DNA of 64,000 bases from Odontocerum albicorne. Lineage: Eukaryota; Arthropoda; Insecta; Trichoptera; Odontoceridae. How positions within the stretch are numbered: position 1 is the stretch's first letter; each line of letters begins with the position of its first letter. Positions 1 to 9,944 of this stretch are shown here, piece by piece. The stretch lies in assembly GCA_949825065.1 (NCBI GenBank), contig OX463855.1:40744301-40808300 (forward strand), read 5' to 3'. The translations under genes and the position numbers were made by a program. The notes below the pieces were generated by a model. The model saw nothing but the letters and a program-made list of their open reading frames with translations. It made no database searches and was not told where the DNA came from.

Positions 1-124
1 AGGGTTAAGCTACTCGTATTGTAGTATAGTATGGCAGAGAGTGGATAGATTATATGCTAACAGAATTCTCTCACGTGCGCTATTTAAAGGCCCAGTACGG
101 TTCAATGTAAGAAAATATTTAATA
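1..124. other. Unassigned left edge
   Basis: No gene or recognised repeat is seen here. The only notable item is the octamer TACTCGTA at 11-18, the first of 23 dispersed copies discussed as possible transposon footprints. Confidence 0.4.
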
Positions 125-600
125 TTATTTCTGTAATTGCCCAAACATCAGATCGTAAAATGCGAGAAGTGCATTCTTATCAGACTCAATCGACAATCTT
201 TCAACGTCAATATATTTTATCCGTCGTTGTTTCTGAAGTCGGATACGTACATATATACCATGACCCCATTTCCCTGTACGGGTAGGCAGAGAAGACAAAG
301 CGCCAGACTTTCCTATCTCGACATATATTACACAACCTGAGCCTCTTCTACATCCATACAAACTCTGCGATTTCACTGATTTTTTTTACTTTTCCTTCTT
401 TTAGAATATCATTCCCTTGATCCAACCATATTTTCCTTGGTCTTCTCACATTTGAACTATATATCGGTTTTTTTCATCTTTCTTCATTAATTCGTTCGAC
501 ATGCTCAAACTATCTCAAAGTACTCATTCATTTTATCAGCCTTAAGTTTACATTTATCCCTTGTCACTTCATTCAGTATCATGTCATACATTGTCACTCC
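125..600 (-). mobile_element. RTE-like LINE fragment (family L9), ORF2 C-terminal end
   Basis: The minus strand encodes the end of a LINE ORF2, with the phrase LSSLPTRTGKWGHG near the stop. The same tail, in diverged form (LSSLPTPTGVW or similar), recurs at about ten places in the window: 2326-2510, 11470-11935, 17930-18135, 30160-30620, 36870-37690, 44300-44545, 46370-46720 and 53560-53960. The upstream part reads as a degenerate 'RGRxRKVWxxQVNDILKEG' region, typical of the basic C-terminus of RTE-like elements. Stops and frameshifts show it is dead. The clade is inferred from C-terminal style only; no reverse transcriptase core is present. Confidence 0.6.
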
Positions 601-1090
601 AAGTATTCTTCTCTCTCTCCGTGGTTGCAGTCCTAGGACTGGTTTGCAGCAATTTCAACTCTTCTCCTCCATTCCCCCCTGTCCTGTGCGGCTCTTTTTA
701 AATCTGTATATGTTGAGCAGCGCACGTCCACCAACAGGTCCTCCAGGTACTCTCGGCGTAGGCGTCCCCTAGAGTTTGTCCCCTCGGTCATACCCTCCAT
801 TATGGCATGCAAGAGGCCCTCTTGTCGTATTATATGACCGATCCATCTTGCACGCCTTTCGGACAGGATCCTGAGCAGGTGCCTTCCTCCTTCGATTCGT
901 TGGAGAACCTCTTCATTTGTGATGCGGTCTCTCCAGGAAATTCCTAATAGTCTTCTATAGGACCACATCTCAATAGCCTCTAGTCTTCGTCTATCTCTTT
1001 CGGATAGGCACCATGTCTCGCAGCCGTACATCAAGATACTCCATACATAGGTCTTGATGAGGAGTATTCTCAGTTTTAGGTCTATATTCT
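600..1090 (-). mobile_element. LINE ORF2 C-terminal fragment (family L5)
   Basis: The frame open from about 1090 down to 633 encodes ETWCLSERDRRRLEA, then WIGHIIRQEGLLHAI, RGRLRREYLEDLL and a C-terminal DRGEWRRRVEIAANQS. This is the usual ending of endonuclease/reverse-transcriptase LINE proteins (a WxGH motif followed by a GRPRxxxLEDL stretch). A near-identical plus-strand copy lies at 40085-40600, so this is a family and not a host gene. The first ATG (about 1031) is internal to the original protein. It is 5' truncated and lacks the catalytic core. Confidence 0.75.
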
Positions 1091-1836
1091 TCTAAACGCA
1101 CGTATCTCTACAGCATTTATACTGCTTCTGTATTCAAGGGAATAATACCAAACGGCAGGTCTCTTTGAAGGGCCTTCAGCCGCGTCCCGACGGAGTTTAC
1201 CGCGATTTCTCCTGTTGTAATGCAAATGCCGGGGTGCTTCCAATAAAGTCGTGCGCGAATGCTTTCCTTGTTCTATCCATACACTGAACATTCGAAACAC
1301 ATTAAACATATTCAGAGCAATAAAATGATAAACACTTTTGGGGTATGCACTGAGGGAACAGGCAAAGAAGTGGGTCTCCATAGAACCACTTCAGAGAGTC
1401 CAAACAAAATCCCGGGGTTATAAACCTGGTGCGTCATAAGCCAGGCTGCCCATTGGCTCAACTCTTCCAAAAAAAAAATACTGCTCTGTATTTTTCCACG
1501 TCCACGTTTCAGTCCCATACACGAAATTTGGCTCCAAAATAATATTGTGGACCATCTTAGTTTGTTTCATATCGCTACACGCCGTTTGATATCCCTATTA
1601 ACACGCCATCCACTCACATTGGAACAATAGATTTTATTTATTTTGTAAGTATTACTTAATTCATTCGTTGTACATGTCCAAACCATCTCAACGTACTCTT
1701 ATTCATCTAACTTAATAAAACATACCTTAATAACAGAATTCCATAACTTACTATGATTTTTCATTACTCATCCATATATATCGCATTTACTTCTTCTTTC
1801 ACACTTTTCTATCATATTTTTACATTAATTTAAAAA
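1091..1836. other. Degraded repeat mosaic, no gene
   Basis: Short frames are present but none looks conserved. About 1490-1570 resembles the 'VHNxxLxxxLMYGSETW' part of an L9-type LINE on the minus strand, next to AT-rich sequence. I see no further structure. Confidence 0.4.
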
Positions 1837-2325
1837 ACATTGTAATTTATTTTTATCAAACACTGTTTATTCCACTTTTTTGTGACGGTATAACCCTACC
1901 GGTTTCAAGGCTTTCACCTCATCTTCAGAGGATAACAAACAAGACTAAATGCTGTTCGAACTGGTACCGATGTACACGCTTCTAACGGTTGGGGGCTGAG
2001 GGGTGAGGGAGGCATGGGACGATTTCGGCCAAGAGCGGAGAGATTTTTGGGATATAACTGTTCAACAGATGTTCGGATCGATGTACTGACTTAGAAATTT
2101 CTAGGGCCTCTAATCTGTCCAATTTATTTCCGTTACTACTGATATGTAAGAATTTGGCTTAATCGGTAGAAAAAGTATGGTTTTCACGGTGACAATGATT
2201 AGCCATTTCAGAATAAATTAGAGGATTTGTTAAGGCGGATTTGTGTTCACGTAATCTCTTTTCAAAAGATCTTCCTGTCTTAATGTATCGATAAAATGGA
2301 TGTTTTAAGATAAAGAAAGGAACAT
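1837..2325 (-). mobile_element. Penelope-like element 3' fragment with GIY-YIG endonuclease remnant
   Basis: Reading the minus strand from about 2300, the sequence encodes YRYIKTGRSFEKRLREHK, then MANHCHRENHTF, and after one stop KLDRLEALEI. This is the order and style of the GIY-YIG endonuclease domain that ends Penelope-like polyproteins (usual form YIGxTGRSF, then an H..NH.F segment, then a catalytic Glu in LExLEI). The second Gly-containing motif is damaged (YIK). Downstream, at 1881-1932, is a hammerhead-like motif, then a tail shared with the clusters at 35.4-35.9 kb and 51.1-51.5 kb. The fragment is truncated at its 5' side and has a stop, so it is inactive. Confidence 0.65.
1881..1932 (-). 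ncRNA. Hammerhead-ribozyme-like motif in Penelope end
   Basis: On the minus strand the order is CTGAAGA, a short AGG/CCT stem, GAAA, a CGGTA/TACCG stem and then GTC. This matches the layout of a type I hammerhead (CUGANGA, stem II, GAAA, stem III, NUH cleavage site). Penelope-like elements are known to carry hammerheads. Weak points are an extra base after CUGANGA, an unpaired C after GAAA and a poorly defined stem I. Confidence 0.4.
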
Positions 2326-2510
2326 TAAAATTGTTTGGACATGTAGAGAGAAAGAATGAAGTGGACCAGATTATGAAAAAAGATCTAATGATAAACAACA
2401 AATGAATGTGGATGAAGCGAAAGTTGTGTGCTTGGATAGAAAAATATGCACATCTGTTCTCTCTGCCTTTCCGGCAATCCACACGGTGTGATGTAATGTA
2501 TGTTCATATG
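2326..2510 (+). mobile_element. L9 LINE C-terminal fragment
   Basis: The plus strand reads 'LFGHVERKNE', then, after gaps, the LSALPFRQS-like ending with the basic tail seen in other L9 copies. It is heavily degraded and abuts the Penelope fragment on the left and the 43-bp satellite on the right. Confidence 0.45.
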
Positions 2511-2544
2511 TTATGTTGACCAAAAAATAACCAAGATCATGTAT

Positions 2545-3258
2545 TTGATCTTATATGCTGACTTTAAATGTGTAGCAAATGTCGTATTTGATCTTATATG
2601 CTGACTTTAAATGTGTAGCAAATGTTGTATTTGATCTTATATGCTGACTTTAAATGTGTAGCAAATGTCGTATTTGATCTTATATGCTGACTTTAAATGT
2701 GTAGCAAATGTTGTATTTGATATTATATGCTGACTTTAAATGTGTAGCAAATGTCGTATTTGATCTTATATGCTGACTTTAAATGTGTAGCAAATGTTGT
2801 ATTTGATCTTATATGCTAACTTTAAATGTGTAGCAAATGTTGTGGTTGATCTTATATGCTGACTTAAAATGTGTAGCAAATATTGTATTTGATCTTATAT
2901 GCTGGCTTTAAATGTGTAGCAAATATTGTATTTGATCTTATATGCTGACTTTAAATGTGTACCAAATGTTGTATTTGATCTTATATGCTGACTTTAAATG
3001 TGTAGCAAATGTTGTATTTGATCTTAAATACTGACTTCAAATGTGTAGCAAATATTGTATTTGATCTTATATGCTGACTTTAAATGTGTAGCAAATGTTG
3101 TATTTGATCTTATATGCTGACTTTAAATGTGTAGCAAATGTTGTATTTGATCTTATATGCTGACTTTAAATGTGTAGCAAATGTTGTATTTGATCTTATA
3201 TGCTGACTTTAAATGTGTAGCAAATGTTGTATTTGATCTTATATGCTGACTTTAAATA
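2545..3258. repeat. Satellite, 43-bp unit, about 16.6 copies
   Basis: Unit starts TTGATCTTATATGCTGAC and repeats every 43 bp (for example at 2545, 2588 and 2631). Copies differ at few positions (TGTCG/TGTTG, TATTA/TCTTA). No frame of biological interest. It ends in an AT-rich run at about 3258. Confidence 0.95.
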
Positions 3259-3481
3259 AAGTATATCGTACATTTACTGCACAAAAAAAATAATAAATTA
3301 AATATACCGTAATTTGCATTATCATCATTATTAAGAAGAATCCAAAAATAATTTTCATATTCCTGAGATAATTTTTTAAAAACTTGCATAAACAATCGAA
3401 AATCTCTCATTTAAGGTTATTTTTAACAAAATGGTGAGCTAAATCCGTTTTCAGAATGAAACCTGAAATATTCAATAATGT
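3259..3481. other. AT-rich spacer, nothing recognised
   Basis: No coding, RNA or repeat signature is visible between the 43-bp satellite and the L4 LINE end. Confidence 0.5.
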
Positions 3482-3664
3482 AGTTAGAACAGAGGGTCGA
3501 ACAGGTGTTGATAGGAGGCAAATATCCTGGCTCCGCAATATACGTGATTGGACTGGTATAACATAAGGAGCGTTGGGGATTTTTTCGGGCTGCCGGGGAC
3601 AAAAATGTCTACTCTCAGGTGATATTCAACGTTGGGGGGACCTGACATGACACTGGGAAGAAGA
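3482..3664 (+). mobile_element. LINE L4 3' end, first of two head-to-tail copies
   Basis: Encodes the C-terminal segment RQISWLRNIRDWTG, then after an indel FFRAAGDKNVYSQV and a stop, followed by TGACATGACACTGGGAAGAAG. The same segment occurs at 3982-4165, at 23819-23990 (minus) and at the end of 33530-33860. The short GAAGAAG tail fits RTE-like elements that lack poly(A). It is severely 5' truncated. Confidence 0.7.
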
Positions 3665-3981
3665 TACTAGTTGCAACCCATGAAATATTCACGGAAGTAA
3701 AACAAATTCCAAATTTATGAAAATATATATTCATAAATATAGAATTTGTTTATACTCGTATATCATTTATACAATGTCTCCTTTTAAACCGGTTCAAAAA
3801 TTGTTAGCTAGGTATTTAAAATTCGTTCAGTTATCACGGACCCACCGAGATTCAAATTTCGAATTACTTTCGGAGAGAATTCAAGTATTCCTCTCTCGGT
3901 CTCTTGTATTCAAAATTCAATTCTAGTATTCTTTCTTTGGCGACAGCCGTCGTATGGGTTTTGGCCTGTTTATATTGTACT
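3665..3981 (+). repeat. Repeat R4, copy A
   Basis: Starts TTGCAACCCATGAAATATTC and ends near GGCCTGTTTATATTG. Copies B (4686-6056) and C (15714-16110, inverted) align along most of its length. On the minus strand it contains two TATA-type motifs: TATAAATAGG in copies B and C (degraded in A), and the ACCGGT(A/T)TAAAAGG block. That would suit an LTR or another promoter-bearing repeat, but no second boundary or duplication could be defined. Copy A carries TACTCGTA (3753-3760) where the other copies have plain (TA)n. Confidence 0.6.
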
Positions 3982-4165
3982 ATGATTAGAACAGAGGGTC
4001 GAAGAGGTGTTGATAAGAGGCAAATCTCCTGGCTCCGCAATATACGTGATTGGACTGGTATAAGGAGCGTTGGGGATTTTTTTCGGGCTGCCGGGGACAA
4101 AGATGTCTACTCTCAGGTGATATTCAACGTTGGGGGGACCTGACATGACACTGGGAAGAAGAATA
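3982..4165 (+). mobile_element. LINE L4 3' end, second copy
   Basis: Encodes TEGRRGVDKRQISWLRNIRD, then RSVGDFFRAAGDKDVYSQV and a stop. It is in the same orientation as 3482-3664 and is separated from it by R4 copy A. The frame is cleaner than in the first copy. Confidence 0.7.
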
Positions 4166-4685
4166 AGTAGATATAGTACATCTTATTTATAGAAAACTTT
4201 ATATGCACCATTCAACAAACAAATTAATTTATTTCCATAGCGACAGTATAAAGTGAGTGAAAGTGATATGCGAATCTAATAATTGAGTGTAAATATTATA
4301 AATATAAAAATAATAAAACATTTGTCACTCATAAGAAACATTTCCTTGTATTAATATTTATATTTTTCTGCTCAACAGTTAAGTCATCTCATATATCTTA
4401 TTAATAAGCACATTATATGCTATTGTTATTTTATGTATTGATACAATCATATCAAAATGTGACAGCTGTCAAATCATATTTGAAAAATAAACATATTAAT
4501 TTCTCGGTGTCTCTCTTGATAGTAAGCGCTCCTTCGATAGACAAATTGGTTATATAGTTTCTTCATAAATTTATAATCTTGGAGAGTTTTTAGATAAATT
4601 CTTACGTCGATGTTTTTCAACAAGGGAATTAAAAATTCTTATTGATTATATGTTGTGTCGCGTCTGGATGATTATAACTTTACTA
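4166..4685. other. AT-rich stretch without recognised features
   Basis: About 520 bp with no convincing coding frame, tandem repeat or element terminus. Confidence 0.5.
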
Positions 4686-6056
4686 ATTGCAACCCATGAA
4701 ATATTCACGAAAGTAAAACAAATTCTACATTTATGAAAATATATAGTATATTCATAAATGTAAAATTTGTTTATATATATTAGGTGTTAACATAAGTTGT
4801 GTCCATTTTTTTTTCAATTTAAAAATGAACACCAAAAGTAAAACAAATTGGTAAATGTTATACGTCATTCGAAAGAAAAATTTTCTGTTCTACAATATAT
4901 TGTGTTTGCTTTTACGTTACGTACATTATTTAATTTGATTACAAGCCTTCAAAATGGAATTGCAAGTAGACGAAAGTAAGCATTTTCGACACCTCCTTCT
5001 GTTCGCGTTCAATCGAGGGAATAAAGCTGCTAAAGCTGCTCGCGATATTTGCGAAATGTACGGTGAAGATGCTATAAATGAAAGGACAGCTCGTCGATGG
5101 TTTTTGCGTTTCAAAAAACCGATGAAGACCGCTTAAACCATATTATTCATGAAGATCCCCTTCAAACATTTTTCATCACCATTTTTCATCACCAGTAAAG
5201 GAACCTTTGCTTGTGGCCATGCGTAGCTCGATGACGCGCGAGCAAACCAGCAGAAATTGTCGAACGATGATTTTTTTTTGTTTTCACTCAAACATGTGAA
5301 CCCAAGCGCCCAACTTCTGGACTTTTCCCATTGATTTAAGATAGAGGTATACAGTCATGTGACTACAATTCATCTGTTCAGCCAATTCCACGGTAGTTTG
5401 AAGGGGATCTTCATGAATAATATAGTTTAAGCGGTCCTCAGCGAAGTCCACTGGTCGTCCGGAACGCTCCATGTCTATCTAGCCGAAATTACCGTCTTTG
5501 AAATGCAAAAGCCACCGACGAGCTGTCCTTTCATTCATAGCATTTTCACCGTACACTTCGCAAATATCACGAGCAGCTTTGGCAGCTTTATTCCCTCGAT
5601 TGAACGCGAACAGAACGAGGTGTCGAAAATGCTCACTTTCGTCTACTTGCTATTCCATTTTGAAGGCTTGTAATCAAATAAAATAATACATGTAACGTAA
5701 AAGCAAACACAATATCTTGTAGAGCAGAAAATTTTCTTTCGAATGACGTATATAACCTTTACCATTTTGTTTTACTTTTGGTGCTCATTTTTAAATTGGA
5801 AAAAACGGACACAACTTATGTTAACACCCAATATATCATTTATACATCGTCCCCTTTTACACCGGTTCAAAAATTGTTAGCTAGGTATTTAAAATTCGTT
5901 CAGTATCACGGACCCACCGAGATTCAAATTTTGAATTACTTTCGGAGATAATCCAAGTATTCCTCTCTCGCTCTCTTGTATTCAAAATTCAATTATCGTA
6001 TTCTTTGTTTGGCGACAGCCGTCGTATGGGTTTTGGCCTATTTATACTATGATTCC
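4686..6056 (+). repeat. Repeat R4, copy B, interrupted by a mariner
   Basis: The left part (4686-4779) and right part (5832-6056) together match R4 copies A and C. The junction falls at a (TA)n site that is uninterrupted in copy C, which therefore serves as the empty site. The mariner derivative 4780-5831 is bounded by TA at 4778-4779 and 5832-5833. Confidence 0.7.
4780..5831. mobile_element. Mariner M2 derivative with two 5' ends in inverted orientation
   Basis: Left terminus TTAGGTGTTAACATAAGTTG; the right terminus is its inverse with one change. Both sides hold the same 5' untranslated region and the N-terminus of the transposase: plus strand from 4954 (MELQVDESKHFRHLLLFAFN) and minus strand from about 5657 leftward, including SGRPVDF and ELAEQMNCSHMT (5284-5472). 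The minus-strand half runs to about 5175, where TGDEKW, the block with the first catalytic Asp, can be read. The 3' half with the other two catalytic Asp residues is absent. So this is a palindromic, non-autonomous derivative and not a simple deleted copy. Confidence 0.8.
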
Positions 6057-6339
6057 ATATTGGTATGACGTCTTAATAAAAACTTTGCGGTTAATTTATT
6101 TATTTATTGGCAAAATGAACGACGCTTAAATGTCCTTTAAATATCAAAGTGACAATTATAAAACTAAAAATAGCGTATCAACATCATCCAAAACACAACT
6201 AAATATTCAGGATACATAGATCTTTGAACAAAATATGCCATACATGAAAACACTAAAATATAAGGGTGAAAAACGGGATTTACTCGAACCGGGTAGTATC
6301 AAAAATCTGCAAAGGTTATACTCGTATAGCCCGCAACAG
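6057..6339. other. AT-rich flank, no gene
   Basis: Contains a TTTATTTATTTATTGG stretch resembling a LINE tail and the octamer TACTCGTA at 6319-6326. Nothing else is recognised. Confidence 0.4.
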
Positions 6340-6525
6340 TATTGTCATTTTTTTTAATAAAAATAATAGATATGACCGAAGTCATAGACATCGTTATACC
6401 CCCGAATACTAGGCGGCAAAAATGCCGGTGTAATTCAAAGGGAGAAGCACAGCGCGGAGTTCAAGCCAACGACCTTCCGCACAGAAGTCCAGTGCAGTAC
6501 CGCGTTGCCATGCACCTCAACTTTA
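6340..6525 (-). mobile_element. tRNA-derived SINE (SINE-A)
   Basis: On the minus strand an A-box-like and B-box-like tRNA head is followed by a body with 'GCCTAGTATTCGG' and a poly-T/A-rich end. The same unit occurs at 18130-18297 (minus), 6616-6760 (plus) and 6765-6860 (minus). The best copy (18130-18297) has GGTTCGAACCCCG as B box. Its internal promoter boxes imply RNA polymerase III origin; this copy is diverged. Confidence 0.6.
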
Positions 6526-6615
6526 ATGTATGAGAGTGAAACGTGGAAAACGAATGAGCAGAACCGAATAAATGCTTAAGAGATACACGCATTGAGAATA
6601 CATGGAGTGTCCACG
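6526..6615 (+). mobile_element. Short L9-type LINE scrap
   Basis: Reads as 'YESETWKTNEQNRINA', the mid-C-terminal part of L9 (compare YGTETRIWKMSERSRINAC at 36.9 kb). It lies between SINE-A copies. Confidence 0.4.
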
Positions 6616-6760
6616 TGAAATGCATGGCCGCGCGGACATCCGTGCGGAAGGTTGCCGGTTCTAAACCCGCGTTATGCGACTCCCCTAGAATGACAGGTAT
6701 TTTTACGCCTAGTATTCAGGGGTATAAAGATACCTATAACTTCAGTTATATATATAGTAT
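6616..6760 (+). mobile_element. SINE-A, plus-strand copy
   Basis: tRNA-like head at 6622-6675 with B-box-like CCGGTTCTAAACCCGCG, then the CGCCTAGTATTCAGGGGTAT body. The tail runs into (TA)n and the next, inverted, SINE-A copy. Confidence 0.6.
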
Positions 6761-6764
6761 CAAA

Positions 6765-6860
6765 AGTCTGTGACATTCGAGGGTAGTATAGTACATGGTT
6801 CGAACCGGCGACCTTTCGCGCTGAATTCCAGTGTGTTACCGCGCGGCCACGCACCTAATT
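6765..6860 (-). mobile_element. SINE-A, partial inverted copy
   Basis: Minus-strand head only, with GGTTCGAACC as B box read across 6797-6806 and an A box in GGCCGCGCGGTAAC. With the previous copy it forms a head-out inverted pair. Confidence 0.55.
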
Positions 6861-7344
6861 CATACTGGATCTCAATCCGAAGAGTAGATTACTGCTACCG
6901 AAGACAATATTGTCTCCCGACATCACCAATTCGGATGTTGAGGGGTATAATACAATTAAATGGAACATAGTGTCGTGTCTAGCTGACATACATACAGCAC
7001 GTGTTTGGTTGACATTGGGAATTGTACCAGAAACTCCCGGTCAGGAGAACACAACCAGTATTGCGCCACTAGGCCACGGAGTGATGAGAACTGGGAATAA
7101 ATGAAAGGTCAAGACTTAATATGTAGATATATTATAATAATAATATGTAGTGAGGCGTGGAGATGCGCCAAGACACTTGGCCCCGCGCCAGGACTCGAGA
7201 TAAATCATAACAGCGCAACACACCGGCTCACCAGCTCACCAGGAGTAGAGATGTCAGGAGGCCGAAATAGAATGCCTCATGCTCGCAATTAGCAACACGG
7301 CTAAAATATAATATAATAACAACACGTCTCTTTGGGCCAATTAT
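6861..7344. other. Unassigned sequence
   Basis: Short frames without homology I can recognise. Some segments (around 7050 and 7170) have higher GC but no splice-bounded frame. No gene is called. Confidence 0.4.
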
Positions 7345-7605
7345 TATAACTTCATTAATTACTCGACTAATTTCAGGAATTACTCGAGTTACTTCACGAA
7401 TCATTCGAGTAACTTCATTACCCAAGTAATTTCATTAATTACTCAACTGACTTGAGGAATTACTTGATTAACTTCACGAATCATTCGAGTAACATTATAA
7501 ATTACCCAAGTAATTTCATTTATTACTCAAGTAACCTCATTAATTACTCAAGGAACTTAATTAACTACTCACGTAACTTCATTAATTACTTGTAAGGTGC
7601 TTAAT
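7345..7605. repeat. Degenerate minisatellite of about 20 bp
   Basis: Variants of TAACTTCATTAATTACTCA recur roughly every 20 bp about twelve times, with many substitutions, so the array is old. Confidence 0.75.
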
Positions 7606-7690
7606 TTCCATCCAGGACTTTCAGGTTCATTTCCCAATAGTACTATAAAAATGTATTTAGTTAACGAGTGTGTCTAGTAACACAATACTT

Positions 7691-7944
7691 ACAGTACCCG
7701 GCGGTAAGTAATATACATCGAACTTAAGAAAGAGACTGTCGGCCATAATCGGCTAACTTCGGCTTTGTAGAGCGTCGTCTCTGTCGCACGATGCGCTACG
7801 CTTACTCTTGACAACGACTGACAAATCGCGACGGAACACGTGTATGAATGACAGAGACGACGCTCTACAAAGCCGAAGTTAGCCGATTATGGCCGACAGT
7901 CTCTTTCTTAAGCCTGATGTGTATTATTTACCGCCGGGTACTGT
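7691..7944. mobile_element. MITE with about 95-bp terminal inverted repeats
   Basis: Begins ACAGTACCCGGCGGTAAGTA and ends with its inverse. Arms 7691-7786 and 7850-7944 pair almost throughout around a short unpaired centre with CGCGACGGAACACG. Other copies are 17002-17704 (split by a LINE), 36685-36767 (half) and 43373-43474 (half). No coding capacity. The superfamily is uncertain because the target duplication cannot be read clearly. Confidence 0.85.
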
Positions 7945-8658
7945 ATATGCTAGACGTGTGTGAATGTTGCAAAATAATAAGTTGTGAGACCTCATTACGA
8001 GTATGTACCAAGTGATTCAACCCTTAGTAAAATTGTATAATTTTTTTTAACAACCTTTTTTACAATTTCCTCTGTACACTAATCTAAAATATCGAAGAAA
8101 TTGGAAATTCTGAGAAAATGCTTGAGTAGATTAACATTAATGAATCGCTGATATATGTATGTATGGTATATTAAACACAACACTGCTTACTCCTATGGAT
8201 TTCCGACAGCTGTTATCTAGTTGAATGTGTTAAATTCAATTTGTTTTTTTTTTTTTAATTTTAGCAAATAGACGGTTAGCACAAAGATTCGCCACCTTTC
8301 GCACCCTCTGCAAACTCCTTTCGTGACAATCACATTTCGATCCATTGACTGTTTTTTTTTTGTACTTTTATGATCTTGTTGAATTCAGTACACTTGTCAT
8401 AGGAGATAAGATTGGCATATTGCCTTTGGGCAAGAGATGTTCTAACTCTATGGATTGTTAACATTAGGACAGTTGCCATGCGAGTTTTGTCTTAGTTGAG
8501 TTCGTTATTTATTCACGTCTCGATGATGACAGTGCCAGAGAATAGAGATTTAAGGTGTAAGTTGGATATACTCGTATTAAAGACCCGATACTTCTAAAAC
8601 AGTTCTGTTATGGAATACTTGACAGGGAGTTTATTAATTATTTTTATAATTATTTTTT
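7945..8658. other. AT-rich sequence, no gene
   Basis: No coherent frame or repeat boundary. The octamer TACGAGTA occurs at 7996-8003 and TACTCGTA at 8569-8576. Confidence 0.45.
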
Positions 8659-9898
8659 GAGACAGTAAGCAAACGTTTTTGTATTACAGTACGTACGAGT
8701 AAATCCTTCCCAAACTGTAATACCATAAGTACCGATTGACAGTAAGCAAACGTTTTTGTATTACAGTACGTACGAGTAAATCCTTCCCAAACTGTAATAC
8801 CATAAGTACCGATTGACAGTAAGCAAACGTTTTTGTATTACAGTATGTACGAGTATATCCTTCCCAAACTGTAATACCATACATAAGTACCGATTGACAG
8901 TAAGCAAACGTTTTTGTATTACAGTACGTACGAGTAAATCCTTCCCAAACTGTAATACCATAAGTACCGATTGACAGTAAGCAAACGTTTTTGTATTACA
9001 GTATGTACGAGTATATCCTTCCCAAACTGTAATACCATAAGTACCGATTGACAGTAAGCAAACGTTTTTGTATTACAGTATGTACGAGTATATCCTTCCC
9101 AAACTGTAATACCATAAGTACCGATTGACAGTAAGCAAATGTTTTTGTATTACAGTATGTACGAGTATATCCTTCCAAAACTGTAATACCATAAGTACCG
9201 ATTGACAGTAAGCAAACGTTTTTGTATTACAGTATGTACGAGTATATCCTTCCCAAACTGTAATACCATAAGTACCGATTGACAGTAAGCAAACGTTTTT
9301 GTATTACAGTACGTACGAGTAAATCCTTCCCAAACTGTAATACCATAAGTACCGATTGACAGTAAGCAAACGTTTTTGTATTACAGTATGTACGAGTATA
9401 TCCTTCCCAAACTGTAATACCATAAGTACCGATTGACAGTAAGCAAACGTTTTTGTATTACAGTATGTACGAGTATATCCTTCCCAAACTGTAATACCAT
9501 AAGTACCGATTGACAGTAAGCAAACGTTTTTGTATTACAGTATGTACGAGTATATCCTTCCCAAACTGTAATACCATAAGTACCGATTGACAGTAAGCAA
9601 ACGTTTTTGTATTACAGTATGTACGAGTATATCCTTCCCAAACTGTAATACCATAAGTACCGATTGACAGTAAGCAAATGTTTTTGTATTACAGTATGTA
9701 CGAGTATATCCTTCCCAAACTGTAATACCATAAGTACCGATTGACAGTAAGCAAACGTTTTTGTATTACAGTATGTACGAGTATATCCTTCCCAAACTGT
9801 AATACCATAAGTACCGATTGACAGTAAGCAAACGTTTTTGTATTACAGTATGTACGAGTATATCCTTCCCAAACTGTAATGCCATAAGTACCGATTGA
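8659..9898. repeat. Satellite, 77-bp unit, about 16 copies, each with a hairpin
   Basis: Units repeat every 77 bp (for example 8736 and 8813). Each contains GTATTACAGT and, 23 nt later, its exact inverse ACTGTAATAC, so each can form a 10-bp hairpin. The loop contains TACGAGTA. Two main variants (GTACGTACGAGTAAA and GTATGTACGAGTATA) are interspersed, and one unit has a 4-bp ATAC insertion. Minus-strand frames are open by chance of unit composition. Confidence 0.95.
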
Positions 9899-9944
9899 CA
9901 TAGAGCGAAATATCTACTTTTACAGGCATACATACCATCTAGTT

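Noticed and set aside
2545..3258. CRISPR-like array
   Set aside because: Units are contiguous with no unique spacers. This and the other arrays (8.7, 12.3, 49.3 and 61.2 kb) are simple eukaryotic satellites.
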